Positions 1 through 7,668 of a stretch of 64,000 bases of DNA are shown here, piece after piece. Source of the stretch: Actinomycetes bacterium (GTDB taxonomy: Bacteria; Actinomycetota; Thermoleophilia; Solirubrobacterales; 70-9); contig BOKP01000002.1 of the NCBI GenBank assembly GCA_016861045.1, forward strand, positions 248,001 through 312,000, in the 5' to 3' direction. The notes under the pieces are model-generated. The model was not told the origin of the DNA, did not search any database, and worked only from the letters and a program-made list of their open reading frames with translations. How positions within the stretch are numbered: the first letter of the stretch is position 1; the number at the start of each line of letters is the position of its first letter. Position numbers and translations under genes: made by a program.

Positions 1-727
1 CGCTCGGCGCCCCCGAGCTGAACGCGTTCTCGAGCATCGTGCCCCACGAGATCCGGGTCGGGTCGCCGAGGCCGAGGAACGCGAGCGCCGCCTCCGAGAG
101 GATCGCGACGGCCACGATCAGGACCGTGTTGGCGAAGATCAGCGGCAGCGTGTTGGGGAGGATGTGGGTGCGGATGATGTAGGTGTCGCCGGCGCCGAGC
201 GCCCGCGCCCGCTCGACGAACGGCCGCTCGCGCAGGGTCAGCACCTGGGCGCGGACGATCCGCCCCGTCCCCGCCCACGACGTCAGGCCGATCACCGCGA
301 TCAGCACCGTCAGCGAGGGGCTGAGCACGCGGGCGAGGACGATCATCAGCGGCAGCGTCGGGATGACCAGGAACCAGTTCTCGAAGGCGTCGAGGATGCG
401 GTCGGTCCAGCCGCCGAAGTAGCCGCCCGCGAGCCCGACGATCGAGCCGACCACGGCCGAGATCAGCGCCGCCGCGAAGCCGACGACCACCGAGACGCGG
501 GTGCCGACGAGAAGCTGCGAGAAGACGTCGGAGCCGTTCTCGGTGGTGCCGAGGATGTGGCTCCAGCTCGGCGGCTCGAGGACGTCCGTGCTCGATGCGT
601 ACGGGTCGTAGGGCGCCAGCAGCCCGCCGAAGGCCGCGACGAAGACCGTCAGCGCGAGGACGGCGATCCCGAAGCGGCCACGCCAGGTGCCCAGCAGCAG
701 CTCGCGAACTCCCCGCTCGCCGCTCAT
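1..727 (-). CDS. Peptide ABC transporter permease, DppC-type (3' end cut by window edge)
   Basis: Inner-membrane permease of a family 5 (dipeptide/oligopeptide) ABC importer. I translated it from an ATG at 727. The protein begins MSGERGVRELLLGTWRGRFG, has a first membrane helix (IAVLALTVFVAAFGGLLAPY), and then the DppC/OppC hallmark GTTENGSDVFSQLLVGTRVS. The EAA loop reads ERARALGAGDTYIIRTHILPN, which docks the ATPase, and is followed by an AFLGLGDPTRISWGTML segment typical of the family. About 242 codons are visible; the family usually has about 290-300, so roughly 50 residues lie outside the window. Its start overlaps the stop of the DppB-type gene by 4 bases (ATGA), so the two are translationally coupled. 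No ATPase gene is visible; it may lie beyond base 1. Confidence 0.93.
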   Translation of the reverse strand, partial: MSGERGVRELLLGTWRGRFGIAVLALTVFVAAFGGLLAPYDPYASSTDVLEPPSWSHILGTTENGSDVFSQLLVGTRVSVVVGFAAALISAVVGSIVGLAGGYFGGWTDRILDAFENWFLVIPTLPLMIVLARVLSPSLTVLIAVIGLTSWAGTGRIVRAQVLTLRERPFVERARALGAGDTYIIRTHILPNTLPLIFANTVLIVAVAILSEAALAFLGLGDPTRISWGTMLENAFSSGAPS

Positions 728-1692
728 CGCGACTGCACCCGCGGGTCGAGGTAGAAGTAGAGGACGTCGGCGAGCAGGTTGGCGAAGATCACGCCGAAGC
801 TGAAGACGAGGAACGTCCCCTGCAGCATCGGGAAGTCCTTGTCGTTGATCGCGTTGAAGCTGAGCTCGCCGAGGCCGGGCCAGGAGAAGACGGTCTCGAT
901 CGTGATCGCGCCTCCGGCGACGGCGCCGAACTGGATCGCCGAGAGGGTCACGAGCGGCAGCAGGGCGTTCGGCACCGCGTGGCGGTTGATCACCCGCTCG
1001 CGCGAGAGCCCGGTCGCCCGCTTGACGGTGATGAAGTCCTCGGTGAGGACGTCGACCATCGAGGAGCGCATGATCAGGAAGTACTGGCCGAGCAGCATCA
1101 GCGTCATCGCGGTCATCGGCAGGATCAGGTGGTCGACGACGTCGAGCGCCTCGTCGAACCAGCTCGCGAACTCGACCCCCGGCGTCACCTGCTGTCCGGC
1201 CGGGAAGATCGGCCAGGCGACCGCGAAGACGAGGATAAGGATGATCCCGATCCAGTACTCGGGCGACGCGTAGGTGAAGAGGCTGAACCCGAGCAGGCCG
1301 TCGTCGGTCCTGGTCCCGCGATGCGTCGCGGCCTTCACCCCCATCCACGCTCCGATCAGGGTCGCGAGCAGCGTCCCCGTCCCGACCAGCAGCAGCGTCC
1401 ACGGCAGCGCAGCGACGATCTCGTCCCAGACCGGCTCGCGGGTCGTCTGGCTGATCCCGAGGTCGAGCGTCACGGTGTCGCCGACGTAGTCGGCGAACTG
1501 CCCGAGCAGCGGCTTGTCGAGGCCGTAGTCCTCGCGCAGCTGCTCGATCTGCTCGTCGGTGGCGCCGGGGAGGCGGGCGAGCTGCGAGGTCGGGTCGCCG
1601 ACCGCGCGGAACAGGAAGAAGTTGAAGACGAGGACGAAGACCAGGGTCAGGACCGCGGCCCCGACCTTGCCGGCCAGCCAGCGCCCGCTCAC
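724..1692 (-). CDS. Peptide ABC transporter permease, DppB-type
   Basis: Second permease of the importer, about 322 residues if it begins at the GTG at 1692 (VSGRWLAGKVGAAV). I prefer that start over the upstream in-frame ATG at 1758 because GGAGGT sits six bases before it and the extra N-terminal residues are Arg/Gly-rich and unlike the family. There is an N-terminal helix (VLTLVFVLVFNFFLF), a periplasmic segment, then about five helices. The EAA-like loop is GLSRERVINRHAVPNALLPL. The ending YLDPRVQ is common in DppB proteins. It lies 147 bases after the binding-protein gene and overlaps the DppC-type gene by 4 bases. Cargo cannot be read from the permease alone. Confidence 0.94.
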   Translation of the reverse strand: MSGRWLAGKVGAAVLTLVFVLVFNFFLFRAVGDPTSQLARLPGATDEQIEQLREDYGLDKPLLGQFADYVGDTVTLDLGISQTTREPVWDEIVAALPWTLLLVGTGTLLATLIGAWMGVKAATHRGTRTDDGLLGFSLFTYASPEYWIGIILILVFAVAWPIFPAGQQVTPGVEFASWFDEALDVVDHLILPMTAMTLMLLGQYFLIMRSSMVDVLTEDFITVKRATGLSRERVINRHAVPNALLPLVTLSAIQFGAVAGGAITIETVFSWPGLGELSFNAINDKDFPMLQGTFLVFSFGVIFANLLADVLYFYLDPRVQSR

Positions 1693-1839
1693 GGGAGCAC
1701 CTCCGGCGAAACGCTCCGCTCGAGGTCCGCATCCGCCGAACCGTCGGCCCTGGGCCACCCCGGCGGAACGCTGGGCTTCGCGTCCGCTTCCGCCGGACCG
1801 TTGGCTGGGGGGTGACGGGGGGTCATGGAGCGGGGTCGT

Positions 1840-3666
1840 CTACTCGGAGAGCTCCAGGGGCTCGTCGCGGCCCTGGGACCGCATCCGCGTGACGATGACG
1901 CCGCCGATGAAACCGACGACGAGGCCGATCAGCCCCGCGAGCCCGGCATTGCCCCCGCCCGTCTCCGACGAGGCGCCGGCGACCGGGCGCAGCGCCAGGA
2001 CGCCGTCGTAGGAGACCTGGTCGCAGAAGAGGTCGCCGGTCTCCTCCGGGCAGATCGGCTCGATCGTCTCGATCTCGTCGGTCCGGTACGCCTGCAGCTG
2101 CGGGTCCTCGGTCAGGACCAGGTAGGGCAGGTCGCGCTGGGTGATCTCGACCATCCGCTGGATCACCGCCTTGCGCTCCTCGGTGTCGAAGATCCCGGTC
2201 TGCTCCCGGTAGAGGCGGTCGTACTCGGCGTTCGAGTAGAACGCATCGGAGGAGCCGCCGATCTCGCCGGTGGTGAGGATGCTGAGCAGGAAGCTCGGGT
2301 CGTAGGGGTCGCCGCCCCAGCCCCAGATGAACGTGTCGAAGGCGGGCGCCGGCTTGCCGTCCTGGTATCTGACCGTGAGGTCGTAGAGCTTGTCGGTGCT
2401 GACGACCTGGACGTTGAACTCGACCCCGATCTCCCGGGTCATCTCCGCGATCAGCTTCGCCATCTGCACGGTGGACGGGGACTCCGAGCGCACGTAGAGG
2501 TCGAACGAGAGCGTCTCTCCGTCCTTCTCGCGGACGCCGTCGTCGTTCAGGGTCCAGCCCGCCTCGTCGAGCATCTGGTTGGCGAGGTCGGGATCGAACG
2601 GGTAGGTCTGCTCGGGCGTCTCGTAGAACGCCTTGTAGTAGGAGGGCAGGATCCCGTTGGCAACGAACGAGGTGCCCCGGGTCGCGATCTCGTTCAGCTT
2701 CTCGCGGTCGACCGCGTAAGCGATCGCCTGCCGGACGGTGCGGTCCTGCACGGCGGGGTTGAACTCGGCGTCGGGGCAGAGCCGTTCCGGGCAGAGGTTG
2801 AAGGCGAGCTGCGTGTAGGCGGGGGTGGCGCTGCGCCTCGTCGAGACGTCCTCCTGCTCGCCGAGCCGGGCGAAGCTCGAGGACTCGACCTCGCGGACGA
2901 GGTCGATCTCGCCGAGGTCGAGGGCCCGCTCGACCGCGTCCTGGTTGCCGTAGCGGATGAACTGCACCTGGTCGTAGGGGCCGGGCTCGCCACGCCAGTT
3001 CGGGTTCCGCTCCATCGTGATGATCTTGCGGCGCTCGTACTCGGTGACGACGTAGGGGCCGCTGCCGACCAGCGGGAGCTTCGGCTGGTACTGGCCCTTG
3101 AGCCGCGACAGCGGCACCTTGCCCCAGACGTGCTCGGGCAGGACGTAGACGAAGAGCCCGCCGACGATCCGCGCGTCCGGGCGCTTGGTGTGGATCACGA
3201 CCGTCTCCGGATCGGGCGTCTCGATCCGGGTGATGCCGGACGTGTAGCCCGCGAAGAGGATGCCGTGGCCGCCGAGCTGCTCCAACGACCACTTCACGTC
3301 CCTCGAGGTGATCGGCTTGCCGTCCGACCACTTCATGCCGGGATCGAGCGTGAGCGTCACGGTCTTGCGGTCCTCGGAGACCTCCCAGCTCTCGGCGATG
3401 CCGGGCGCCGGGCCGAGCGTCTTCGGGCTGAAGTTGATCGGCAGGTCCCAGTTGAGCGCCCAGACGGTGTACGCCTCCTCGTCCTGGCCGACGAACGGGT
3501 TCAGCGTGTTCGGGTCCTGCGCCCAGCCGATCCGCAGCACGTTCCCGGCGCCGCCCGGCGCCGCCGAAGTCGAGTCCTGGGCCGCCGCCGGCAGGGCGAC
3601 GAGCGCGAGAGCGAACGACGCCAGCGCGACGACGACGGTCACGGCAACCTTGATCCCCTTGCTCAC
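1840..3666 (-). CDS. Peptide/oligopeptide-binding protein of an ABC importer (SBP family 5)
   Basis: Extracytoplasmic solute-binding protein, 608 residues. It starts with a signal peptide (hydrophobic stretch VAVTVVVALASFALALVALP ending in AAAQD). The mature protein begins with the family pattern LRIGWAQDPNTLNPF and has the WSLEQLGG and AIAYAVDREKLNEI regions seen in DppA/OppA proteins. Unusually it ends with a Gly/Ala-rich membrane helix (GLAGLIGLVVGFIGGVIVTR) and a short charged tail, so it is probably held in the membrane by its C-terminus rather than by a lipid-modified Cys. The GTG start overlaps the S66 peptidase stop by 4 bases (GTGA). Context suggests that short peptides or amino-acid conjugates are imported and then cut by the peptidase. 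Confidence 0.93.
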   Translation of the reverse strand: MSKGIKVAVTVVVALASFALALVALPAAAQDSTSAAPGGAGNVLRIGWAQDPNTLNPFVGQDEEAYTVWALNWDLPINFSPKTLGPAPGIAESWEVSEDRKTVTLTLDPGMKWSDGKPITSRDVKWSLEQLGGHGILFAGYTSGITRIETPDPETVVIHTKRPDARIVGGLFVYVLPEHVWGKVPLSRLKGQYQPKLPLVGSGPYVVTEYERRKIITMERNPNWRGEPGPYDQVQFIRYGNQDAVERALDLGEIDLVREVESSSFARLGEQEDVSTRRSATPAYTQLAFNLCPERLCPDAEFNPAVQDRTVRQAIAYAVDREKLNEIATRGTSFVANGILPSYYKAFYETPEQTYPFDPDLANQMLDEAGWTLNDDGVREKDGETLSFDLYVRSESPSTVQMAKLIAEMTREIGVEFNVQVVSTDKLYDLTVRYQDGKPAPAFDTFIWGWGGDPYDPSFLLSILTTGEIGGSSDAFYSNAEYDRLYREQTGIFDTEERKAVIQRMVEITQRDLPYLVLTEDPQLQAYRTDEIETIEPICPEETGDLFCDQVSYDGVLALRPVAGASSETGGGNAGLAGLIGLVVGFIGGVIVTRMRSQGRDEPLELSE

Positions 3667-4628
3667 TTGCCCTCCTCCACGGCCGCTTCGACGATCTCGA
3701 GGCTCTTCGCGGCGCCGTTGATCCTAGCCTTTGCACCGAGCGGCATCGTCGCCATGTGCTTGCCGTGGCCGAACGGCACGTTCGCGATCGCCGGCACCCC
3801 GAGCGGCGCGATCAGCTCGTCGAGGATCTCCTCGATCGAGAGCATCGACTCGGGGCCCTCGGGCAACGTCTGATAGCCGAGGTTGACGCTGGTGCCGAAC
3901 GCGAAGCCGGCGATGTTGTCGAGCTTGCCGGCGAGCCGTAGGTGATTGAGGGCCGTGTCGATCAGGTACGCCTCCGTGTTCAGGTCCTCGACGATGAGGA
4001 TGCAGCCGTCGGTATCGACCTCGTAGGGGGTGCCGATGCTCGAGCAGAGCAGGGTCAGGCAGCCACCGACGAGCGGCGCCTCGGCGACGCCGTCGGCGAG
4101 CGTGAGCACGTAGGGGTCCTCGGGGTCCTCGAAGACCCGGCCGAGGGGCTCGGGCCGCAGCGCCCGGTGGAACCACTCCTCGGTCTCCCTCGTGAGCTCG
4201 TAGTCCCCCTTCGTCCGGGTGAAGCGGAGGAAGCTCGGGCCGTAGAGGCTGACCCAGCCGGCGTGGGCGGCGATGAACAGGTGCAGGGCGGTGAGGTCGC
4301 TGAAGCCGCAGACGATCCGCGGGTCGCCGATCGCGCCCCAGTCGATCAGCGGGTGCAGCCGGGCGGTCCCGTAGCCGCCCTCGAGCGCGTGGACCATGTC
4401 GATCCCGGGCTCGCTGAGCGCCCACTGCAGGTCGGCCGCTCGCTCCTCGTCGGTGCCGGCGAGATAGCCGTGGACGTTGCGGTGGTTGGGGCCGAAGACG
4501 ACCTCGTGGCCGCGGGACTCGAAGTAGGCGGTCGCCTGCTCGATGTCGGAGCGGGTCTGCGGCGGGCTCGCCGGAGCGACGACCGCGATCGTCGCCCGCT
4601 CGGGCAGGGCCGGCGGCTTGATCGCCAC
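3663..4628 (-). CDS. S66 family L,D-carboxypeptidase / MccF-like peptidase
   Basis: Cytoplasmic serine carboxypeptidase, 321 residues from the GTG at 4628 (VAIKPPALPERATIAVVAPASPP), preceded by GGAGGGG. Family S66 features are all visible: GGYGTARL, the nucleophile Ser in VCGFSDLTALH (near residue 110), the Glu in VEDLNTEAYLID, and the C-terminal His in PFGHGKHMATMPLGAKA. Together these give a Ser-Glu-His triad. S66 enzymes include LdcA, which trims D-Ala from recycled murein tetrapeptide, and MccF, which destroys imported peptide-nucleotide antibiotics. Being cotranscribed with a peptide importer fits either recycling or self-protection; the kdd/kce genes in the same operon favour a catabolic role. 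It sits 2 bases after the TetR gene. Confidence 0.92.
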   Translation of the reverse strand: MAIKPPALPERATIAVVAPASPPQTRSDIEQATAYFESRGHEVVFGPNHRNVHGYLAGTDEERAADLQWALSEPGIDMVHALEGGYGTARLHPLIDWGAIGDPRIVCGFSDLTALHLFIAAHAGWVSLYGPSFLRFTRTKGDYELTRETEEWFHRALRPEPLGRVFEDPEDPYVLTLADGVAEAPLVGGCLTLLCSSIGTPYEVDTDGCILIVEDLNTEAYLIDTALNHLRLAGKLDNIAGFAFGTSVNLGYQTLPEGPESMLSIEEILDELIAPLGVPAIANVPFGHGKHMATMPLGAKARINGAAKSLEIVEAAVEEGK

Positions 4629-4630
4629 CG

Positions 4631-5290
4631 TCAGCCCCTCCCCCCCGGCGCCGCCACCGCCGCCGCGATCAGCTTCCGGTCGGCCCCCAGGCCGCCGAGC
4701 ACGAGCTCGACGTGGACGGCGGCGACCTCGTCGAGGCCGAGCGGCCCGCTCGGGTCGAACCAGAGCGCCACCCCGGTGCACTGGAGGAGGATCGCGTAGG
4801 TGGCGACGTCGGGGTCGGAGGTCCGCAGCGAGCCGTCCGCGATCCCGGCCCGGACGAGCCCGCCGAACATCCGCTGGTACTCGTCGCGCTTCGCGATCAG
4901 CGCCCGCCGCGGCCGCTCGCGGAGGGCGCGGATCTCGCTGTCGGTGACGAACGCCTCGTCCGGGTGCTCGCCGTGGTAGGCGACGTGCTCACGGACGGCG
5001 GCGGCGAGCTTCAGCGCCGGCCGGTCCTGCTCCGCCATCGCCGCGACGACCCGCTCGGTCAGCTCGGCCATGAACTCGTCCTGGAGGTGGACCAGGATCG
5101 CCTCCTTGCCCGGGTACCAGTGATAGATCGCCGCCGGCTGGATCTCCGCCGCGGCGGCGAGCGCCCGCATCGAGGTCGCGTGGTAGCCGCGCTGGGCGAA
5201 CAGCTCGACGGCGGCGGCGTCGATCGCCGCCCGCGTCTCGCGGCCGCGCCTGGGCGCGACCGCGCGCTCCCGCTCCGGCGCCTCAACCAA
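4631..5290 (-). CDS. TetR family transcriptional regulator of the kdd-peptide operon
   Basis: Repressor-type protein of 219 residues. The N-terminal helix-turn-helix spans about residues 15-65: AAIDAAAVELFAQRGYHATSMRALAAAAEI followed by PAAIYHWYPGKEAIL, the standard TetR DNA-binding pattern. The C-terminal ligand-binding domain is helical and does not show its ligand. The start is a TTG at 5290 that overlaps the stop of the upstream cleavage-enzyme gene by 8 bases, with GGGAG about 12 bases upstream. No internal ATG or GTG leaves the domain intact. It lies inside the operon it probably controls. The perfect palindrome AACGATCGTT before kdd has the form of a TetR operator, so autoregulation is a reasonable inference. 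The inducer is unknown. Confidence 0.9.
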   Translation of the reverse strand: MVEAPERERAVAPRRGRETRAAIDAAAVELFAQRGYHATSMRALAAAAEIQPAAIYHWYPGKEAILVHLQDEFMAELTERVVAAMAEQDRPALKLAAAVREHVAYHGEHPDEAFVTDSEIRALRERPRRALIAKRDEYQRMFGGLVRAGIADGSLRTSDPDVATYAILLQCTGVALWFDPSGPLGLDEVAAVHVELVLGGLGADRKLIAAAVAAPGGRG

Positions 5291-6113
5291 GCGGCAGCAG
5301 CTCCCGGGTCTGGTCCTGGGTGGCGACCTCGCGGCCGAGCGTGCCGGCGAGGCCGACCGCCATCTCGACCAGGGCGGCGTTCGACGGCGCGTGGACGCCG
5401 CGACTGATGTAGGCGACGTCCTCGAGGCCGGTCCGGATCCCGGGCGCGCCCTCGAGCAGCGCCAGCGCCAGCATCCGCTGGTGATGGCGGCCGATGCAGG
5501 TGACCGTCCAGAAGGTCTCCGGCGGCAGCGGCCGCAGCATCGCGTCGAGCGCCTCCGGCGAGGCGTCGATGCCGCCGGGGACGCCGAAGACGAGGTTGAT
5601 CATCATCGGCGCCTCGATGACCCCCTGCTCGAGCCAGCGCACGGCGCTGACGACGTGGCCGACGTCGAAGACCTCGACCTCGAGCGCGATGCCGGCGTCC
5701 CGCGCCCGCTTGGCGATCCCGCGGCCCGCCGGGGGCGGCGTGATGAAGGTCTCGTCGCCGAAGTTCATCGAGCCCGACTCGACCCCGGAGATGTCGGGAC
5801 CGGCCTCGAGTCCGGTCGTCCGCTCCTCGATCGTCATGTCGTTCGACCCGCCGGTCGAGACCATCGTCAGGATCCCGCTGCCGGCGCGGATCCGGTCGAT
5901 CACGTCGACGAACAGCTCCGGGCGGCCGCTCGGCGTGCCGTCGTCCTCGCGAACGTGGAGGTGGGCGATCGTCGCTCCAGCCTCGGCCGCGCCGATCGCC
6001 GAGTCGGCGATCTCGGCCGTCGTGTAGGGGATGTTCGGGTTGTTCTCGCGGAACACGTCCGCGCCCGTGATCGCGCAGGTGACGACGACGGGCTGCTCGT
6101 TCCAGGTGCTCAT
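5283..6113 (-). CDS. kce: 3-keto-5-aminohexanoate cleavage enzyme family protein (BKACE/DUF849)
   Basis: Zinc-dependent beta-keto acid cleavage enzyme, 276 residues from the ATG at 6113 (MSTWNEQPVVVTCAITGADV). Family members condense a beta-keto acid with acetyl-CoA to give acetoacetate and a new acyl-CoA; the founding member Kce acts on 3-keto-5-aminohexanoate in lysine fermentation. The signature is clear: ENNPNIPYTTAEIADSA, then AGATIAHLHVREDDGTPS with the two metal-binding His of HLHVR, and later DFGDE-type and VEVFDVGHV segments. The adjoining kdd gene makes exactly the Kce substrate, which strongly supports this specific activity within a family of broad substrate range. The ATG overlaps the thioesterase stop by one base, indicating coupled translation. 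Confidence 0.88.
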   Translation of the reverse strand: MSTWNEQPVVVTCAITGADVFRENNPNIPYTTAEIADSAIGAAEAGATIAHLHVREDDGTPSGRPELFVDVIDRIRAGSGILTMVSTGGSNDMTIEERTTGLEAGPDISGVESGSMNFGDETFITPPPAGRGIAKRARDAGIALEVEVFDVGHVVSAVRWLEQGVIEAPMMINLVFGVPGGIDASPEALDAMLRPLPPETFWTVTCIGRHHQRMLALALLEGAPGIRTGLEDVAYISRGVHAPSNAALVEMAVGLAGTLGREVATQDQTRELLPLG

Positions 6114-6505
6114 CAGCCAACCTCCGATCCGCTCAGCGACGCCCGCTCGGCGTCGGTGATCGCTCTCGTCCCGCGTGCCTCGGGGTCCCAGAGCACGATC
6201 CCGAACTCGGCCTCGACGACGGTCTCGCCGCCGGGAGCGAGGATCCGCTCCACGGTGCGCACGCTCTTGTTGCCGAGCTCGAGGACGCCGCACTCGACCG
6301 TCACCGCCTCGTGCCCGGGCTCGATCTCGCCCCGGAACTCGACGGCGCAGCGACCGACCACGTACTCCTCGCGGCCGATCCCGTGCTCGCGCAGGAACGC
6401 GTCGCGCCCCTCCTCGAGGTAGGTGAAGACGGCGGCGTGGTTGACGTGGCCGAGCCCGTCGAGGTCCTGCCAGCGCGTCGCGACGCTGTAGGCCCCGGCG
6501 GCCAT
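6113..6505 (-). CDS. Hot-dog fold acyl-CoA thioesterase (YbgC/4HBT type)
   Basis: Small cytoplasmic thioesterase, 130 residues from the ATG at 6505 (MAAGAYSVATRWQDLDGLGH). The 4-hydroxybenzoyl-CoA thioesterase pattern is complete at the N-terminus: RWQDLDGLGHVNHAAVFTYL followed by EEGRDAFL. The central strands (VEFRGEIEPGHEAVTVECGV, NKSVRTVERIL) also fit. In classical lysine fermentation the acyl-CoA made by Kce is 3-aminobutyryl-CoA, deaminated by Kal, which is also a hot-dog protein. This protein resembles thioesterases rather than Kal, so I infer that the operon may release free 3-aminobutyrate. It overlaps kdd and kce by one base at each end, so its stoichiometry is probably tied to both. 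Confidence 0.85.
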   Translation of the reverse strand: MAAGAYSVATRWQDLDGLGHVNHAAVFTYLEEGRDAFLREHGIGREEYVVGRCAVEFRGEIEPGHEAVTVECGVLELGNKSVRTVERILAPGGETVVEAEFGIVLWDPEARGTRAITDAERASLSGSEVG

Positions 6506-7551
6506 CAGGCTCCCACCGTCCCCGCCACGTAGGCCTCGCGGAGCGCCGGGGTGCGTCGGTAGAGGTCGAGGGCGTAGCCGCCGGCGTCCGGCGCGTAGCC
6601 GTTGCCGACGATCATCGTCACGTCCGCCGACTGCCCGTCCGCGGTCAGCGCGGCCGTCTGGAAGCTCGTCGCCATCGAGTAGAAGAGCACCGATCCGCCC
6701 TGCGCCGTGAGCAGGACCGCGGCGGCCTCGCAGCCGGTGGCGCTGGCGACGACGACGGTCAGGTCGGCCGGGCCGGCGCCGGCGGACGTGACGGCCTCGA
6801 GGGCGCCGAGCGGATCGCGCAGGTCGGCGACCACGCCGACGTCGCAGAGGCCGAGCGAGGTGACCACGTCGACGGCGGCGGGATCGACGTCGACCGCGAC
6901 GACGGTGCCGCCCGCCATCGCGTCCCTGGCGGCGGCGAGCGCGAGCTTGCCGCCGTGGCCGGCGCCGAGGACGACGACCGTCCCCCGCTCCGGCGCGAGC
7001 GCGCGGGTGTGCGAGCCGGCGCCGTAGACGTCGTAGAGCTCGATCGCCGTGGCGATCGGGATGTCGTCGGGCAACAGCCCCCACGGCGCCCGCTGCGGCA
7101 CGTAGGCGGTTCCCTCGACGAGGACGTGGGCGCTCGCCGGATCGACGTCGACGACGGCGTCGAGGCGCAGCGGCGTCAGCGTCAGCGACGCCAGGTTGAC
7201 GACCCGGTCGCCGAGCTCCGGCGGGTCGCCGAAGCGGGGTCCGACCGCGGTCACGGTGCCGAGCAGGACACCGCCGGAGTCGGTGTGCGGGTTGTGCATC
7301 TTGCCGCGCTCGGCGACGATCGCCGAGATCCGCTCGCCGATCGCGACGGGGTCGCCTCCGGCCCGCTCGCGCAGGTCCCGGAACGACGTCGAGTCGAGGC
7401 ACAGCCGCTCGACCGCGAGCTCCAGCTCACGGTCGCGAACCGGCCCCGAGGCGTCGAGCCGCTCGGCCGGCTGCGGCAGCGCCCGCGGCGGCGCCAGCAC
7501 CCTCGTAGCGCCGAGCTCCTCGCCGATGTCGCTCGTGATCCCCGTGCTCAA
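6505..7551 (-). CDS. kdd: L-erythro-3,5-diaminohexanoate dehydrogenase
   Basis: NAD(P)-dependent oxidative deaminase of 348 residues. It resembles what I remember of the Fusobacterium enzyme along its whole length: GATRVLAPPRALPQPAERLD, SGGVLLGTVTAVGP, the Rossmann region VVVLGAGHGGKLAL with AVDVDPAAVDVVTSLGLCDV, and the very characteristic YSMATSFQTAALTADGQ plus MIVGNGYAPDAG near the end. Kdd converts 3,5-diaminohexanoate to 3-keto-5-aminohexanoate, the Kce substrate. The start is a TTG at 7551; there is no usable ATG or GTG before the conserved region. It is the first gene of the operon and starts only about a dozen bases after the predicted transcription start. The aminomutases (KamA, KamDE) that feed it are not in the window. 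Confidence 0.9.
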   Translation of the reverse strand: MSTGITSDIGEELGATRVLAPPRALPQPAERLDASGPVRDRELELAVERLCLDSTSFRDLRERAGGDPVAIGERISAIVAERGKMHNPHTDSGGVLLGTVTAVGPRFGDPPELGDRVVNLASLTLTPLRLDAVVDVDPASAHVLVEGTAYVPQRAPWGLLPDDIPIATAIELYDVYGAGSHTRALAPERGTVVVLGAGHGGKLALAAARDAMAGGTVVAVDVDPAAVDVVTSLGLCDVGVVADLRDPLGALEAVTSAGAGPADLTVVVASATGCEAAAVLLTAQGGSVLFYSMATSFQTAALTADGQSADVTMIVGNGYAPDAGGYALDLYRRTPALREAYVAGTVGA

Positions 7552-7565
7552 TGAACGATCGTTAG
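7552..7565. promoter_or_regulatory. Candidate TetR operator (AACGATCGTT palindrome)
   Basis: TGAACGATCGTTAG contains the perfect 10-base palindrome AACGATCGTT at 7554-7563. The form AACG-NN-CGTT is a known TetR-family operator type, for example PaaR-like regulators. It lies between the predicted -10 box and the kdd start codon, where bound repressor would block RNA polymerase. The likely ligand is the TetR protein encoded at 4631-5290 in the same operon. Confidence 0.6.
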
Positions 7566-7567
7566 GG

Positions 7568-7597
7568 AACCTATCCGGACCCCCTGACGCCCGTCAA
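7568..7597 (-). promoter_or_regulatory. Predicted promoter of the kdd operon
   Basis: Read on the minus strand: -35 TTGACG (7592-7597), 18-base spacer, -10 TAGGTT (7568-7573). Transcription would start inside the adjoining palindrome, leaving a 5' leader of only about 10-15 bases before the TTG start of kdd. The same -10 hexamer occurs in the promoter at 45810-45838. Confidence 0.55.
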
Positions 7598-7668
7598 CCC
7601 CAACCTGGGCGATCTGACCTGCGCGATAGACGGGCAGGATCACCCACCCCTCTGATACGACCCCCTTC

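Noticed and set aside
1-7551. A complete lysine fermentation pathway
   Set aside because: Only Kdd and Kce are recognisable. Lysine 2,3-aminomutase, beta-lysine 5,6-aminomutase and the ammonia lyase are absent from the window.
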